This document shows, piece by piece, positions 6,642 to 12,849 of a stretch of DNA of 17,009 nucleotides. The notes beneath the pieces are model-generated. The model saw only the letters and a program-made list of their open reading frames with translations. It ran no database searches and was not told the origin of the DNA. This stretch comes from Oscillospiraceae bacterium (GTDB lineage Bacteria; Bacillota; Clostridia; Oscillospirales; Oscillospiraceae): positions 1 to 17,009 of the forward strand of contig JAISAA010000323.1 of assembly GCA_031266955.1 (NCBI GenBank). Direction: 5' to 3'. Made by a program: the position numbers and the translations under genes. The stretch's first letter is position 1. Each line of letters begins with the position of its first letter.

Positions 6642-6662
6642 GTACCTGCGGCGATTTTTTTT
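6627..6662 (+). terminator. Intrinsic terminator of the toxin mRNA
   Basis: CGCCGCGGGT (6627-6636) pairs with ACCTGCGGCG (6644-6653) through one G-U pair, leaving a 7-base loop. A single A and eight T's follow (6655-6662). Confidence 0.88.
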
Positions 6663-6663
6663 G

Positions 6664-6717
6664 AAAGTAACATCTTTTCGTTTTACGGCGGATTTTGGGT
6701 AAGATGTTACTTTTTTT
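6664..6717 (+). terminator. Second stem-loop with T-run
   Basis: A perfect 13-bp inverted repeat, AAAGTAACATCTT (6664-6676) and AAGATGTTACTTT (6701-6713), with a 24-base loop and T's continuing to 6717. It follows the first terminator directly. The right arm recurs at 2974-2988. Either a backup terminator or an operator-like site. Confidence 0.55.
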
Positions 6718-6743
6718 GTTTGGGAATGTGGTATTTGTATGAT
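6716..6743 (+). promoter_or_regulatory. Weak candidate promoter for the portal gene and onward
   Basis: TTGTTT (6716-6721), 16-base spacer, TATGAT (6738-6743), 29 bases before the portal start. The match is poor. It is listed because transcription must resume or read through after the terminators upstream. Confidence 0.3.
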
Positions 6744-6771
6744 ATGGGATTCTGAAAGGAGGGCGCGGCGG

Positions 6772-8706
6772 ATGGATGGCGATAAGATAAATATTTGGCG
6801 GGAGCGGTTGCAGAAGTCCGAGAGTGCGTTCTACCGAGAAGTGGGGGCCGCGAGATACCGTGAGGATATTTTCAACGGCAACGTCTATGTGACGCCGGCT
6901 ATCCTCATGGATAATTTTGAGCCTTATGAGCCGGTGTTCCCTATAAACCGGCTTGTAGTAAAGGAGATCATCGAGGCAAAAAACATCGGCGGTACGCTGT
7001 ACCCCAAGGTTCGGGCGAAGCGCGAGGCGGACGTCGGGCGCGCAAAAATAATCGAGGACTTCTTGCTCTCGGAATCCTACAGGCTGAATCTTACGGAACA
7101 AGAGCTTGAAAAGTATCGTAACGGAGCGGTACACGGTGGGTTCGGGCAGCTTGTGCAGTGGGTATCCGACGACGCCGTACCGCAGTCTCATTCTAAGCTC
7201 AAGGTCTCGCCAGTCTATGTTCAATATGAATTCGTTCCGCAAGCGGGGATATTCCACTCTGTTGAAGAAATGGATTACTTCTTCATCAAAATCTCGGCGA
7301 GTAAGGAATCTGTCGAGCGAATATATGACGTCGTCATTGAGAGTGACTATTCGATTTCCGAATACAAGCCGCAGTATAACGAGGATATTATCGAGTTTTA
7401 CCGCTGCTACTACCGAAATACCGGCGGCGGCGTTGGGTGCTTTGCTTTTACCGGGAATCACACCGTTCTTGAGGATTATGAGAACTATTTAGAGCGCAGC
7501 GTTTTAGTGTGCGGGCGCTGCGGGACGCCGGCGCTTGAAAGTGCTGTTGTTGAGAACGGGGAGCGTGAGCCGTGCTCGGTCTGCGGGGCTACCGAATGGA
7601 AGCGGGACAGCGCGCGCGAGCAGCTTGTATACAGGGACATCGTCAACAGCCGCGGCGAGGTCGTTGTGCCCGGAGTAGAACCTGTCGTTGAGATGATACC
7701 GGACATATTCGGGAATTTGAGAGAGACGGCAATATTCAACGAAAACGGGGAAATGGAGAGCACGGAGCCGAATAAGATTCCGTTTTATGTTCCGAAGCTA
7801 TATCCGTTCGCGCTGTACCGCAACACGATAGTACCCGACCGCGTGCTCGGGAGGTCTGAGGCCGACGAGCTCGCGCCATACCAAAACGCTATTAACTATT
7901 TGCATATGCTGACGTTTGAGAACGTGGCGACGAGCGGGGATATCATTACGATTCCCGAGCGCCCGGATATGGTGATAACGAACCGACGGCGCGAGTATTA
8001 CATCCGTCCAGAGGAAAAGAACCTCATCGACGTTAAATCTTTGCAGGGCGACGTTTCCTCGATATTCGCCTATGAGGACAGGCTGTATCAGATGGCGCGG
8101 TATCAGGCGGGTGTTACCGACAGCTTTCAGGGGCGTCCGGATATGTCGGCTGAATCGGCCATAGCGAAGCAGATACAGGTCGCGCAGACCGAGCAGAGAC
8201 TGCGCGAAAACATAGCGTTGCGCGAGCAGTCTATGAGAGAGCTGTACAAGCGGATGTTCCAGACTGCGCTGGCGTTTGCCGACGACAATATCACTTACAC
8301 ACAGCAGCTGACTACCGGCGAAACGAGCGAGGGCGTGTTTTGCCGTTATGATTTTTTGGAGCAGGGAGCGGACGGAGCCTATCACTGGATCGACGACTTT
8401 GAGTTTGACGTCACCGAAGATCAGCCGCTTAAAGTCAACACGACGGCCCAGCTTCAGGATTTAGTCAGTATGTTCAATATGGGCGTGTTCTCCTCACAGA
8501 GACCGCCGGAGGAGCGCGCGAGGCTCGGGCACGCGCTCAAAAAACTTGGCTATCAGTTCGCCGACGCGATACTTATCGGGGCGGAAGAAGATAGGAACGC
8601 AGCAATAAGCCAGCAGACGGCGTTGCAGCAACAGCAGCAACTCTCGCTGGCAGGGGAGGTCGCGGAACCCCAAATTGAATTCGGCTCACCGAATTCAATT
8701 ATGTAG
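6772..8706 (+). CDS. Portal protein with internal zinc ribbon
   Basis: A 644-residue protein between terL and scaffold, the usual place of the portal, the dodecameric ring through which DNA enters. Portal-like parts include FPINRLVVKEIIEAKN near the N terminus, YPFALYRN and GRSEADELAPYQNAINYLHM in the middle, and a helical stretch DSFQGRPDMSAESAIAKQIQ with following heptads for the stem and wing. A CGRCG...CSVCG insertion at residues 247-271 (C247, C250, C268, C271) should bind zinc. The C terminus is Gln-rich and its last residues are coded by a 12-bp perfect palindrome (8673-8700). The frame extends to 6739, but GAAAGGAGG at 6754-6762 belongs to ATG 6772. The large size suggests a podovirus- or crown-type portal, which is inference. 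Confidence 0.85.
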   Translation: MDGDKINIWRERLQKSESAFYREVGAARYREDIFNGNVYVTPAILMDNFEPYEPVFPINRLVVKEIIEAKNIGGTLYPKVRAKREADVGRAKIIEDFLLSESYRLNLTEQELEKYRNGAVHGGFGQLVQWVSDDAVPQSHSKLKVSPVYVQYEFVPQAGIFHSVEEMDYFFIKISASKESVERIYDVVIESDYSISEYKPQYNEDIIEFYRCYYRNTGGGVGCFAFTGNHTVLEDYENYLERSVLVCGRCGTPALESAVVENGEREPCSVCGATEWKRDSAREQLVYRDIVNSRGEVVVPGVEPVVEMIPDIFGNLRETAIFNENGEMESTEPNKIPFYVPKLYPFALYRNTIVPDRVLGRSEADELAPYQNAINYLHMLTFENVATSGDIITIPERPDMVITNRRREYYIRPEEKNLIDVKSLQGDVSSIFAYEDRLYQMARYQAGVTDSFQGRPDMSAESAIAKQIQVAQTEQRLRENIALREQSMRELYKRMFQTALAFADDNITYTQQLTTGETSEGVFCRYDFLEQGADGAYHWIDDFEFDVTEDQPLKVNTTAQLQDLVSMFNMGVFSSQRPPEERARLGHALKKLGYQFADAILIGAEEDRNAAISQQTALQQQQQLSLAGEVAEPQIEFGSPNSIM

Positions 8707-8781
8707 ATTTTCAATTACGGGCTTACAGCCCGGTCGCGCTTTGCGCGACGGCGCCGTGGGCGGCGCCCGTGCCGTAGGCAC
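8673..8781. repeat. Chain of five hairpins after and within the end of the portal gene
   Basis: AATTGAATTCGG and its complement (8673-8684/8689-8700, 4-base loop) end the portal gene. Then four abutting hairpins: CGGGCT-TAC-AGCCCG (8718-8732), GTCGCGC-TTT-GCGCGAC (8733-8749), GGCGCCG-TGGG-CGGCGCC (8750-8767) and GTGCC-GTA-GGCAC (8769-8781). Almost every base of 8718-8781 is paired. There is no T-run directly after the last stem. The same hairpin types recur inside the scaffold gene. Confidence 0.85.
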
Positions 8782-8806
8782 ATAATTTTAATCAGTGGAG
8801 GTTATT

Positions 8807-8980
8807 ATGGCTAACAACGAGAACAACACCGTGAAGAACACGGTAGGCGGCAACGGGCGCATTGGGCCTGAAAAGTCGTCACAGCCCAAAATCAACTTCG
8901 CGAGCTCTCGCGTGGAGCACGGCGAGGATTTGCGTATGGGCAGTCCTAAGCAGAGCCTTTCTAAAGGCAAAAAGAAATAA
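8807..8980 (+). CDS. Small basic protein, unknown
   Basis: A 57-residue hydrophilic protein (MANNENNTVKNTVGGNGR...) rich in Asn, Gly, Ser and Lys and ending in KGKKK, with no hydrophobic core. The ATG at 8807 has a strong GTGGAGG site at 8795-8801. An upstream in-frame start at 8795 lies inside that site and is rejected. It is flanked by portal and scaffold genes, so a minor head role or DNA/RNA contact is conceivable. Nothing in the sequence shows a function. Confidence 0.65.
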   Translation: MANNENNTVKNTVGGNGRIGPEKSSQPKINFASSRVEHGEDLRMGSPKQSLSKGKKK

Positions 8981-8986
8981 GAGGGT

Positions 8987-9066
8987 GGCGGACACGCAGA
9001 TCCGCCCCGCGTTTACCGCGGATTAACGACCCGCAAAATCACGTTTACAGCGGATTAACGACCCGC
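8987..9066. repeat. Hairpins and a 25-bp direct repeat before the scaffold gene
   Basis: Hairpins GGCGGA/TCCGCC (8987-9006) and CCGCG/CGCGG (9007-9021) lead into two copies of a 25-bp unit ending GCGGATTAACGACCCGC, at 9010-9034 and 9042-9066. The copies are 32 bases apart and differ at one base. Each copy ends in GCGG...CCGC and so is itself partly palindromic. The second copy abuts the scaffold ribosome site. Confidence 0.8.
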
Positions 9067-9082
9067 GAAAAGGAGAATTTTT

Positions 9083-10339
9083 ATGTCCGATTTTGAGAAT
9101 CAAGATTATACCGCGGAAGATTACGCGGGAATGTCCGACGAGCAATTTGAACTGTTTAAATCGTATGGCGTCGAAATGCCCGAGGGTATTGATGCGCTGC
9201 GGGCTCCGACGCCGGCGGTCGGCGGCACGGATGAACCCCCGGCGTCACCCGTAGGGGCGGATGGCAATCCGCCCGTTATACCGGATACTCCGGACGACGA
9301 CAGCGAGGATGACGCGGATGACGACGACGAACCCGGAGAGGACGAACCGGGGGAAACCCCTCCGTCCCCCGCGGGGACGCCTCCCCTTGCGGGGGAGGCG
9401 GGCGGATTGCCATCCGCCCCTACGGACGGGGAGAACGCCGCGCCGGATGATGCGTCCGGTACCGGCGACGTCGACGATTACGCCAAGCTCCAGAAGAAAG
9501 AGCGCAACGGGGAGCTGACGAAGCGCGAGGCGCGGAAGTTGGAGGCTATACGCCGCCAGACGAACGAGCAGACGGAGCGGCGGCAGCTCGGCGAGAAAAT
9601 AGCCGAGTTAGAACGGCGGCTTGCGGAAGCGGGAGCAAACGAGGCAAAGCGCACAAACGAGCTGCTTGAAAAATACTTCGGACAAGCGGGGCTGCTGGGC
9701 GACGGCGCAAACGACGGGGCGGTCGCGCCTGCGGCGCGCCATAGCAATGACGTCGCGCGCGAGCGCGACAGGACGGCGGGCGGATTACCATCCGCCCCTA
9801 CGGACGGCGGCGTCGCGCCGAATGGCGCGTTCCCCGTGCCGGCAGGCACGTCAAATGACGCGATCGCGCTTGCGCGGATTGCGTCTCTGGAGCAGAGATT
9901 GCAGGCGCGGGAGAACGCAGTTTCGGAGCAGTTGATGCAGCGCGAACGCGAGAAGGACGTGGAAGTTCTCCGGAAAATAGCGCCGGGAATCAAGACGTTA
10001 CAGGACGTTTTGAATTTGGACAAGTTTCAAGAAATCGTAAAGGTGATGCAAGCGCAGATCGCCGCCGGGATGCCGAGAGATATTAACAAGGCCTATACGC
10101 TTGTATATCAGGACGAGATCGTAGAGCGCGAAGTTGCGCGCCGTATACAGTTTCAGGATAAAGTTGATAAAGCGGACAAGCAGAGCAACGCGCCGAATGT
10201 CAACCACATCAAGAAGCTGCCGACGCCGGCGGCGCGGGAGGCGGTCATAACGCCCGAAATGCGCGCGACGGCAAAACAATACGGTTTCGTGACGGATGAC
10301 GAGGTGCGCGAAATTTACAAGGATCAATTACTTAAATAG
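9083..10339 (+). CDS. Capsid scaffolding protein with repeat-derived linkers
   Basis: A 418-residue, highly charged protein just before the decoration and major capsid genes, the normal place of the scaffold that shapes the procapsid. Residues 1-45 form an N-terminal segment (MSDEQFELFKSYGVEMPEG). Residues about 50-130 are an acidic Pro/Gly/Asp linker. Coiled-coil helices follow at about 133-205 and 262-345 with heptad-like Leu/Ile spacing (GEKIAELERRLAEAG). The C-terminal 60 residues, with AVITPEMRATAKQYGFVTDD, are the likely capsid-binding part. Two low-complexity parts, residues 57-116 and 223-256, are coded by palindromic repeats, and AGGLPSAPTDG occurs twice (106-116, 232-242). A clear AAAAGGAG precedes ATG 9083. 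The linkers make it longer than typical scaffolds (150-350). Confidence 0.78.
   Translation: MSDFENQDYTAEDYAGMSDEQFELFKSYGVEMPEGIDALRAPTPAVGGTDEPPASPVGADGNPPVIPDTPDDDSEDDADDDDEPGEDEPGETPPSPAGTPPLAGEAGGLPSAPTDGENAAPDDASGTGDVDDYAKLQKKERNGELTKREARKLEAIRRQTNEQTERRQLGEKIAELERRLAEAGANEAKRTNELLEKYFGQAGLLGDGANDGAVAPAARHSNDVARERDRTAGGLPSAPTDGGVAPNGAFPVPAGTSNDAIALARIASLEQRLQARENAVSEQLMQREREKDVEVLRKIAPGIKTLQDVLNLDKFQEIVKVMQAQIAAGMPRDINKAYTLVYQDEIVEREVARRIQFQDKVDKADKQSNAPNVNHIKKLPTPAAREAVITPEMRATAKQYGFVTDDEVREIYKDQLLK
9251..9276 (+). repeat. Palindromic element copy A, inside the scaffold gene
   Basis: GTAG followed by GGGCGGAT-GGCA-ATCCGCCC, read as VGADGNPPV. Copy E (12266-12284) is in the same orientation and both are followed by nearly the same GTTATACCGGA...CCGGACGACGAC sequence. 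Confidence 0.85.
9364..9423 (-). repeat. Palindromic element copy B with two extra hairpins, inside the scaffold gene
   Basis: GTCCCC-CGC-GGGGAC (9364-9378), GCCTCCCC/GGGGAGGC (9379-9399 region), then GGGCGGAT-TGCC-ATCCGCCC and CTAC (9400-9423), opposite in orientation to copy A. It codes for AGGLPSAPTDG and the proline-rich residues before it. Confidence 0.85.
9752..9849 (-). repeat. Palindromic element copy C in a hairpin chain, inside the scaffold gene
   Basis: GTCGCGC-GCGA-GCGCGAC (9752-9769), GGGCGGAT-TACC-ATCCGCCC plus CTAC (9778-9801), CGCGCC-GAAT-GGCGCG (9814-9829) and GTGCC-GGCA-GGCAC (9836-9849). The first and last match hairpins 2 and 4 of the chain at 8733-8781. The reading frame is kept throughout. 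Confidence 0.85.
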
Positions 10340-10352
10340 GAGGCTATTAAAA

Positions 10353-10781
10353 ATGGCTTTTATACCGGCAAAAGAATCAAGAAGTGAATACCCTTGGGTG
10401 TCTTACCCGGCGGCTACCGGGACGTATGTGGCTGGGCAGATCGTTCAGCTTAAATCAGGCGTGCTTACAGCGCTTACGGCTGCGCTGACTACGACGCCGC
10501 AGTTCATCAACAAGAGCGAGGTCGTTATCGCGAGTCCGCCTACAGACCTTAACGGCGGCAAGCTTCTGGCAATGCCCTATGAGACCGACCCGGACGAGGA
10601 ATACTATGTTCCCATTTCGGCGGCGGTTTCCAGCGGGGACATTTTAGCGGGAACGCTTGGCAGCGTATCGTCCGACGGATTGAAGTTCGTTACGGGCACC
10701 GCGGGCAAGGTTTTGCTTTTGTCCAAGATACCGGACGGCTCGCCCATCGGGTTCATCGCGCGCGTTAAGTTCGTGCAGTAA
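10353..10781 (+). CDS. Probable capsid decoration or head-fibre-base protein
   Basis: A 142-residue protein between scaffold and major capsid genes. It is rich in Ala, Gly, Thr and Val with beta-type segments (TYVAGQIVQLKSGVLTALT, SGDILAGTLGSVSSDGLKFV, GSPIGFIARVKFV), as in small beta-barrel capsid-stabilising proteins. This is position and composition, not a motif match. ATG 10353 has a strong TAGGAGG site at 10337-10343, which overlaps the scaffold stop. The frame runs back to 10296 but that start lies within the scaffold gene. A stop-to-start gap of only 13 bases implies coupled expression with scaffold. Confidence 0.6.
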   Translation: MAFIPAKESRSEYPWVSYPAATGTYVAGQIVQLKSGVLTALTAALTTTPQFINKSEVVIASPPTDLNGGKLLAMPYETDPDEEYYVPISAAVSSGDILAGTLGSVSSDGLKFVTGTAGKVLLLSKIPDGSPIGFIARVKFVQ

Positions 10782-10800
10782 TCGAAAGGAGAATACAGAA

Positions 10801-11859
10801 ATGCCTATTTTAGGTGCGGAAATCAGAAGTGTCGGCGGCGGTCAGGCAAAGCTTGACCTCGGGTTGCACGAGGCCCCTATAAAACAAAAAGTCCGGCAGC
10901 TCGCACAGAGCGCGGACAGCGATCCCCTTATAAAACTGCTGTTCAAGCAGACGACGCAGAACACGATCCTCGGGACTTACGCGTCGCAGTACCGCGTAGG
11001 GCAGCACTCGGTCATCAATGAGCACGGCGCGGATCACGTCGTCGGACGTAAACAGGGATTCAACAAAAACGTCGGGCTTTATGAGTTCGGAAGCAAGACG
11101 CCGATAACGTGGAAAATGGATCGCTTTTCTCAGGAGAACGAGGGCGTCGCGGCGGCAAACGACCTCGGCGGCGCGGCGCGCGACGCGAAGCTGCGTTATG
11201 CGGCGTTGATGATCGCGAACGCGATCGCGGGCAACGCGTCGTTTGAATACGGCGGCGAGAATATGTATACGACGACGAGCGACGGCGTGACGGCGTTCAG
11301 CACCGCGCACCCTTACAAGGACGCGGCGCTGACGGGGACGCAGAGCAATATATTCTCGGACACGCTGTCCGTGGATTCGCTCATCGGTATCGCGTCCGTC
11401 GCCTCTAAGTTCAGCGACGACAGCGGAAATGCTATAGACAGCCGCCCAAAGGCGATACTTATTCCCGCGACGGCGGCGGCCGAGAAGCAGGCGGCAGTCA
11501 TCTCCGGAAGCCTACAGCTTCCGGGCACATCGAACAACGACCTCAACCCGCTGCACAACACGTTTGAGTATTACAAGAGCGTGGAGTTTGCGAACATCTG
11601 CAAGCAGCTCGGGCTTATCGCGAGCGAGAGCTCCGCGACTTTCCCGTACATCGTGTTTGACCCGGATTGGATATCGATGTACAACAGCTCGATCTACGCG
11701 ATTGCCGACCCGCTGAACGTTGTTACATATCAGACCGGCCCGTCGCCTTACTCGGGGTGGACGGTCGAGGCGCACGAGATGTACAGCTTTTCGTTCGTCG
11801 ATTGGCGCGGCTTTACCGTGGGCGGCGTCGCGGCGGGCATTCCGCTGAGCTCTGTATAA
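10801..11859 (+). CDS. Major capsid protein, HK97 fold expected
   Basis: A 352-residue protein in the classical place after scaffold and decoration genes. It has a flexible charged N-terminal arm (HEAPIKQKVRQLAQSADSDP), alternating alpha and beta composition, an Ala-rich helix AKLRYAALMIANAIAG near residue 140 like the HK97 spine helix, and a Gly/Ala-rich C-terminal beta region (FVDWRGFTVGGVAAGIPLS). It should form the icosahedral shell by assembly on the scaffold. A strong AAAGGAG site at 10786-10792 supports ATG 10801. There is no sign of a delta domain or protease cleavage, which fits the separate scaffold. The call rests mainly on order, length and composition. Confidence 0.78.
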   Translation: MPILGAEIRSVGGGQAKLDLGLHEAPIKQKVRQLAQSADSDPLIKLLFKQTTQNTILGTYASQYRVGQHSVINEHGADHVVGRKQGFNKNVGLYEFGSKTPITWKMDRFSQENEGVAAANDLGGAARDAKLRYAALMIANAIAGNASFEYGGENMYTTTSDGVTAFSTAHPYKDAALTGTQSNIFSDTLSVDSLIGIASVASKFSDDSGNAIDSRPKAILIPATAAAEKQAAVISGSLQLPGTSNNDLNPLHNTFEYYKSVEFANICKQLGLIASESSATFPYIVFDPDWISMYNSSIYAIADPLNVVTYQTGPSPYSGWTVEAHEMYSFSFVDWRGFTVGGVAAGIPLSSV

Positions 11860-11876
11860 TGCGCGCGCGTGGGGAC

Positions 11877-11900
11877 GGGCGGATTACCATCCGCCCCTAC
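11877..11900 (-). repeat. Palindromic element copy D, intergenic
   Basis: GGGCGGAT-TACC-ATCCGCCC followed by CTAC, identical to copy C over these 24 bases. It fills the gap between the capsid gene and the next gene and shows that the element also exists outside coding sequence. Confidence 0.85.
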
Positions 11901-11947
11901 GCCGCAATTAAAATGACAAGGCAAGTCGCCTGAAAGAGGAATTTTTT

Positions 11948-12619
11948 ATGATTTTACGGACTAAAGAAGAAATAGTCGAGATTGCGGGGGGCGCTATAAA
12001 GAGCGTTTCACAGTTGCAGGGCAAGATGTCGCAAGTCGGATTGAAATTCGTCGCGAAAAACGACGAGGGCAAGTCTTTGTTTGACCTTGAAGCGGCGCTC
12101 GCGCTTTTTGGTATCGCGCTTGAAGTGACTGATGAGGACATTGACAATGATTTCGAGGACGTGGCGGACGAGAACGATGACGACGGGGATGAATCCGTCG
12201 GCGCGAATGCGCCGTTCCCCGCCCCCCCAGGGGCGTTAAATCAAACGTCCGCCGAAGGCGGCGCCGCGGATGGTGATCCGCCCGTTATACCGGACGCGCC
12301 GGACGACGACGGAGGGGATGGCAACGGCGACATACCCCCGCCGGTTATTCGCGTTATGGCAATCAAGCCGTTTCGCGATGTGGAGACGGGGCGGGATTAC
12401 CGGTGCGGAGAGCTCGCTGAGTTTGATTTCGAGCGCATACGTGAGCTAAACACACATCCGTTCGGGCCGTTTGTCTGGGAGCCGGAAGCGGGAAAGCGCG
12501 GCATTATAAAGCCGTTTTCGTACCTCAACAAGTGGTATGACGCAGGGGCTGTTGTGCCGGCGGAGGATTTCCGGTACGCGGGCGACGCTATACTGGACAA
12601 CATCTGGAATGGGGTGTGA
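11948..12619 (+). CDS. Structural-module protein with acidic repeat-derived linker, function unknown
   Basis: A 223-residue protein in three parts. Residues 1-62 form a compact helical domain (LRTKEEIVEIAGGAIKSV, LFDLEAALALFGIALEV). Residues 62-132 are an Asp/Glu/Pro/Gly linker, with PVIPDAPDDDGGDG nearly repeating PVIPDTPDDDSEDD of the scaffold. Residues 135-223 are a beta-rich C-terminal domain beginning VMAIKPFRDVETGRDYRCGE, of a kind often seen at the ends of small phage head-tail proteins. The linker is coded by palindromic repeats (12200-12284). ATG 11948 follows AAAGAGGAA at 11932-11940. Its place after the capsid gene suggests a head-completion or connector role, which is inference only. 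Confidence 0.7.
   Translation: MILRTKEEIVEIAGGAIKSVSQLQGKMSQVGLKFVAKNDEGKSLFDLEAALALFGIALEVTDEDIDNDFEDVADENDDDGDESVGANAPFPAPPGALNQTSAEGGAADGDPPVIPDAPDDDGGDGNGDIPPPVIRVMAIKPFRDVETGRDYRCGELAEFDFERIRELNTHPFGPFVWEPEAGKRGIIKPFSYLNKWYDAGAVVPAEDFRYAGDAILDNIWNGV
12200..12284 (+). repeat. Palindromic element copy E in a hairpin chain, inside a coding region
   Basis: GGCGC-GAAT-GCGCC (12200-12213), GCCCC-CCCA-GGGGC (12221-12234), CCGCC-GAA-GGCGG (12249-12261) and GCGGAT-GGTG-ATCCGC (12266-12281). Compared with 9814-9849, the GAAT loop and TTCCCC between stems are kept while stem bases change on both sides (GTGCC/GGCAC against GCCCC/GGGGC). Confidence 0.8.
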
Positions 12620-12624
12620 GCCGT

Positions 12625-12837
12625 ATGTATTATAACCGAAACAACAGAATTAACGACGTCGCAAATGTCGGCGTATATAACGAGGAAACCGGGCGGGATG
12701 AGCTTCACGCCTTTATGCGTGTTGACGGAAAGATCACGGACGTCGGGGGCGCGGTAAAGGATTATCAGCCTGATAACAAACCATCCTTGCAAGACGAAGC
12801 GATAGATTTGGTGTGGAGCCGCGAAGCGCGAATGTAA
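12625..12837 (+). CDS. Small hypothetical phage protein
   Basis: A 70-residue protein (MYYNRNNRINDVANVGVY...), polar with mixed charge and no membrane segment. It may begin instead at GTG 12616, which overlaps the upstream stop as GTGA and adds three residues. I prefer ATG 12625 because GGGGTG at 12611-12616 is a better-spaced ribosome site. It lies between the linker protein and the first fibre gene in a tight run, so co-translation is likely. No domain recognised. Confidence 0.6.
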   Translation: MYYNRNNRINDVANVGVYNEETGRDELHAFMRVDGKITDVGGAVKDYQPDNKPSLQDEAIDLVWSREARM

Positions 12838-12849
12838 GGAGTAATCGCA

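Noticed and set aside
6616..7461. Long minus-strand reading frame opposite the portal gene
   Set aside because: It lies wholly opposite well-supported portal codons and the toxin terminator, has no ribosome site, and its composition mirrors the portal frame.
9010..9066. Direct repeat pair considered as a CRISPR remnant or att site
   Set aside because: Spacer is only 7 bases and copies join the scaffold ribosome site. No recombinase is close by.
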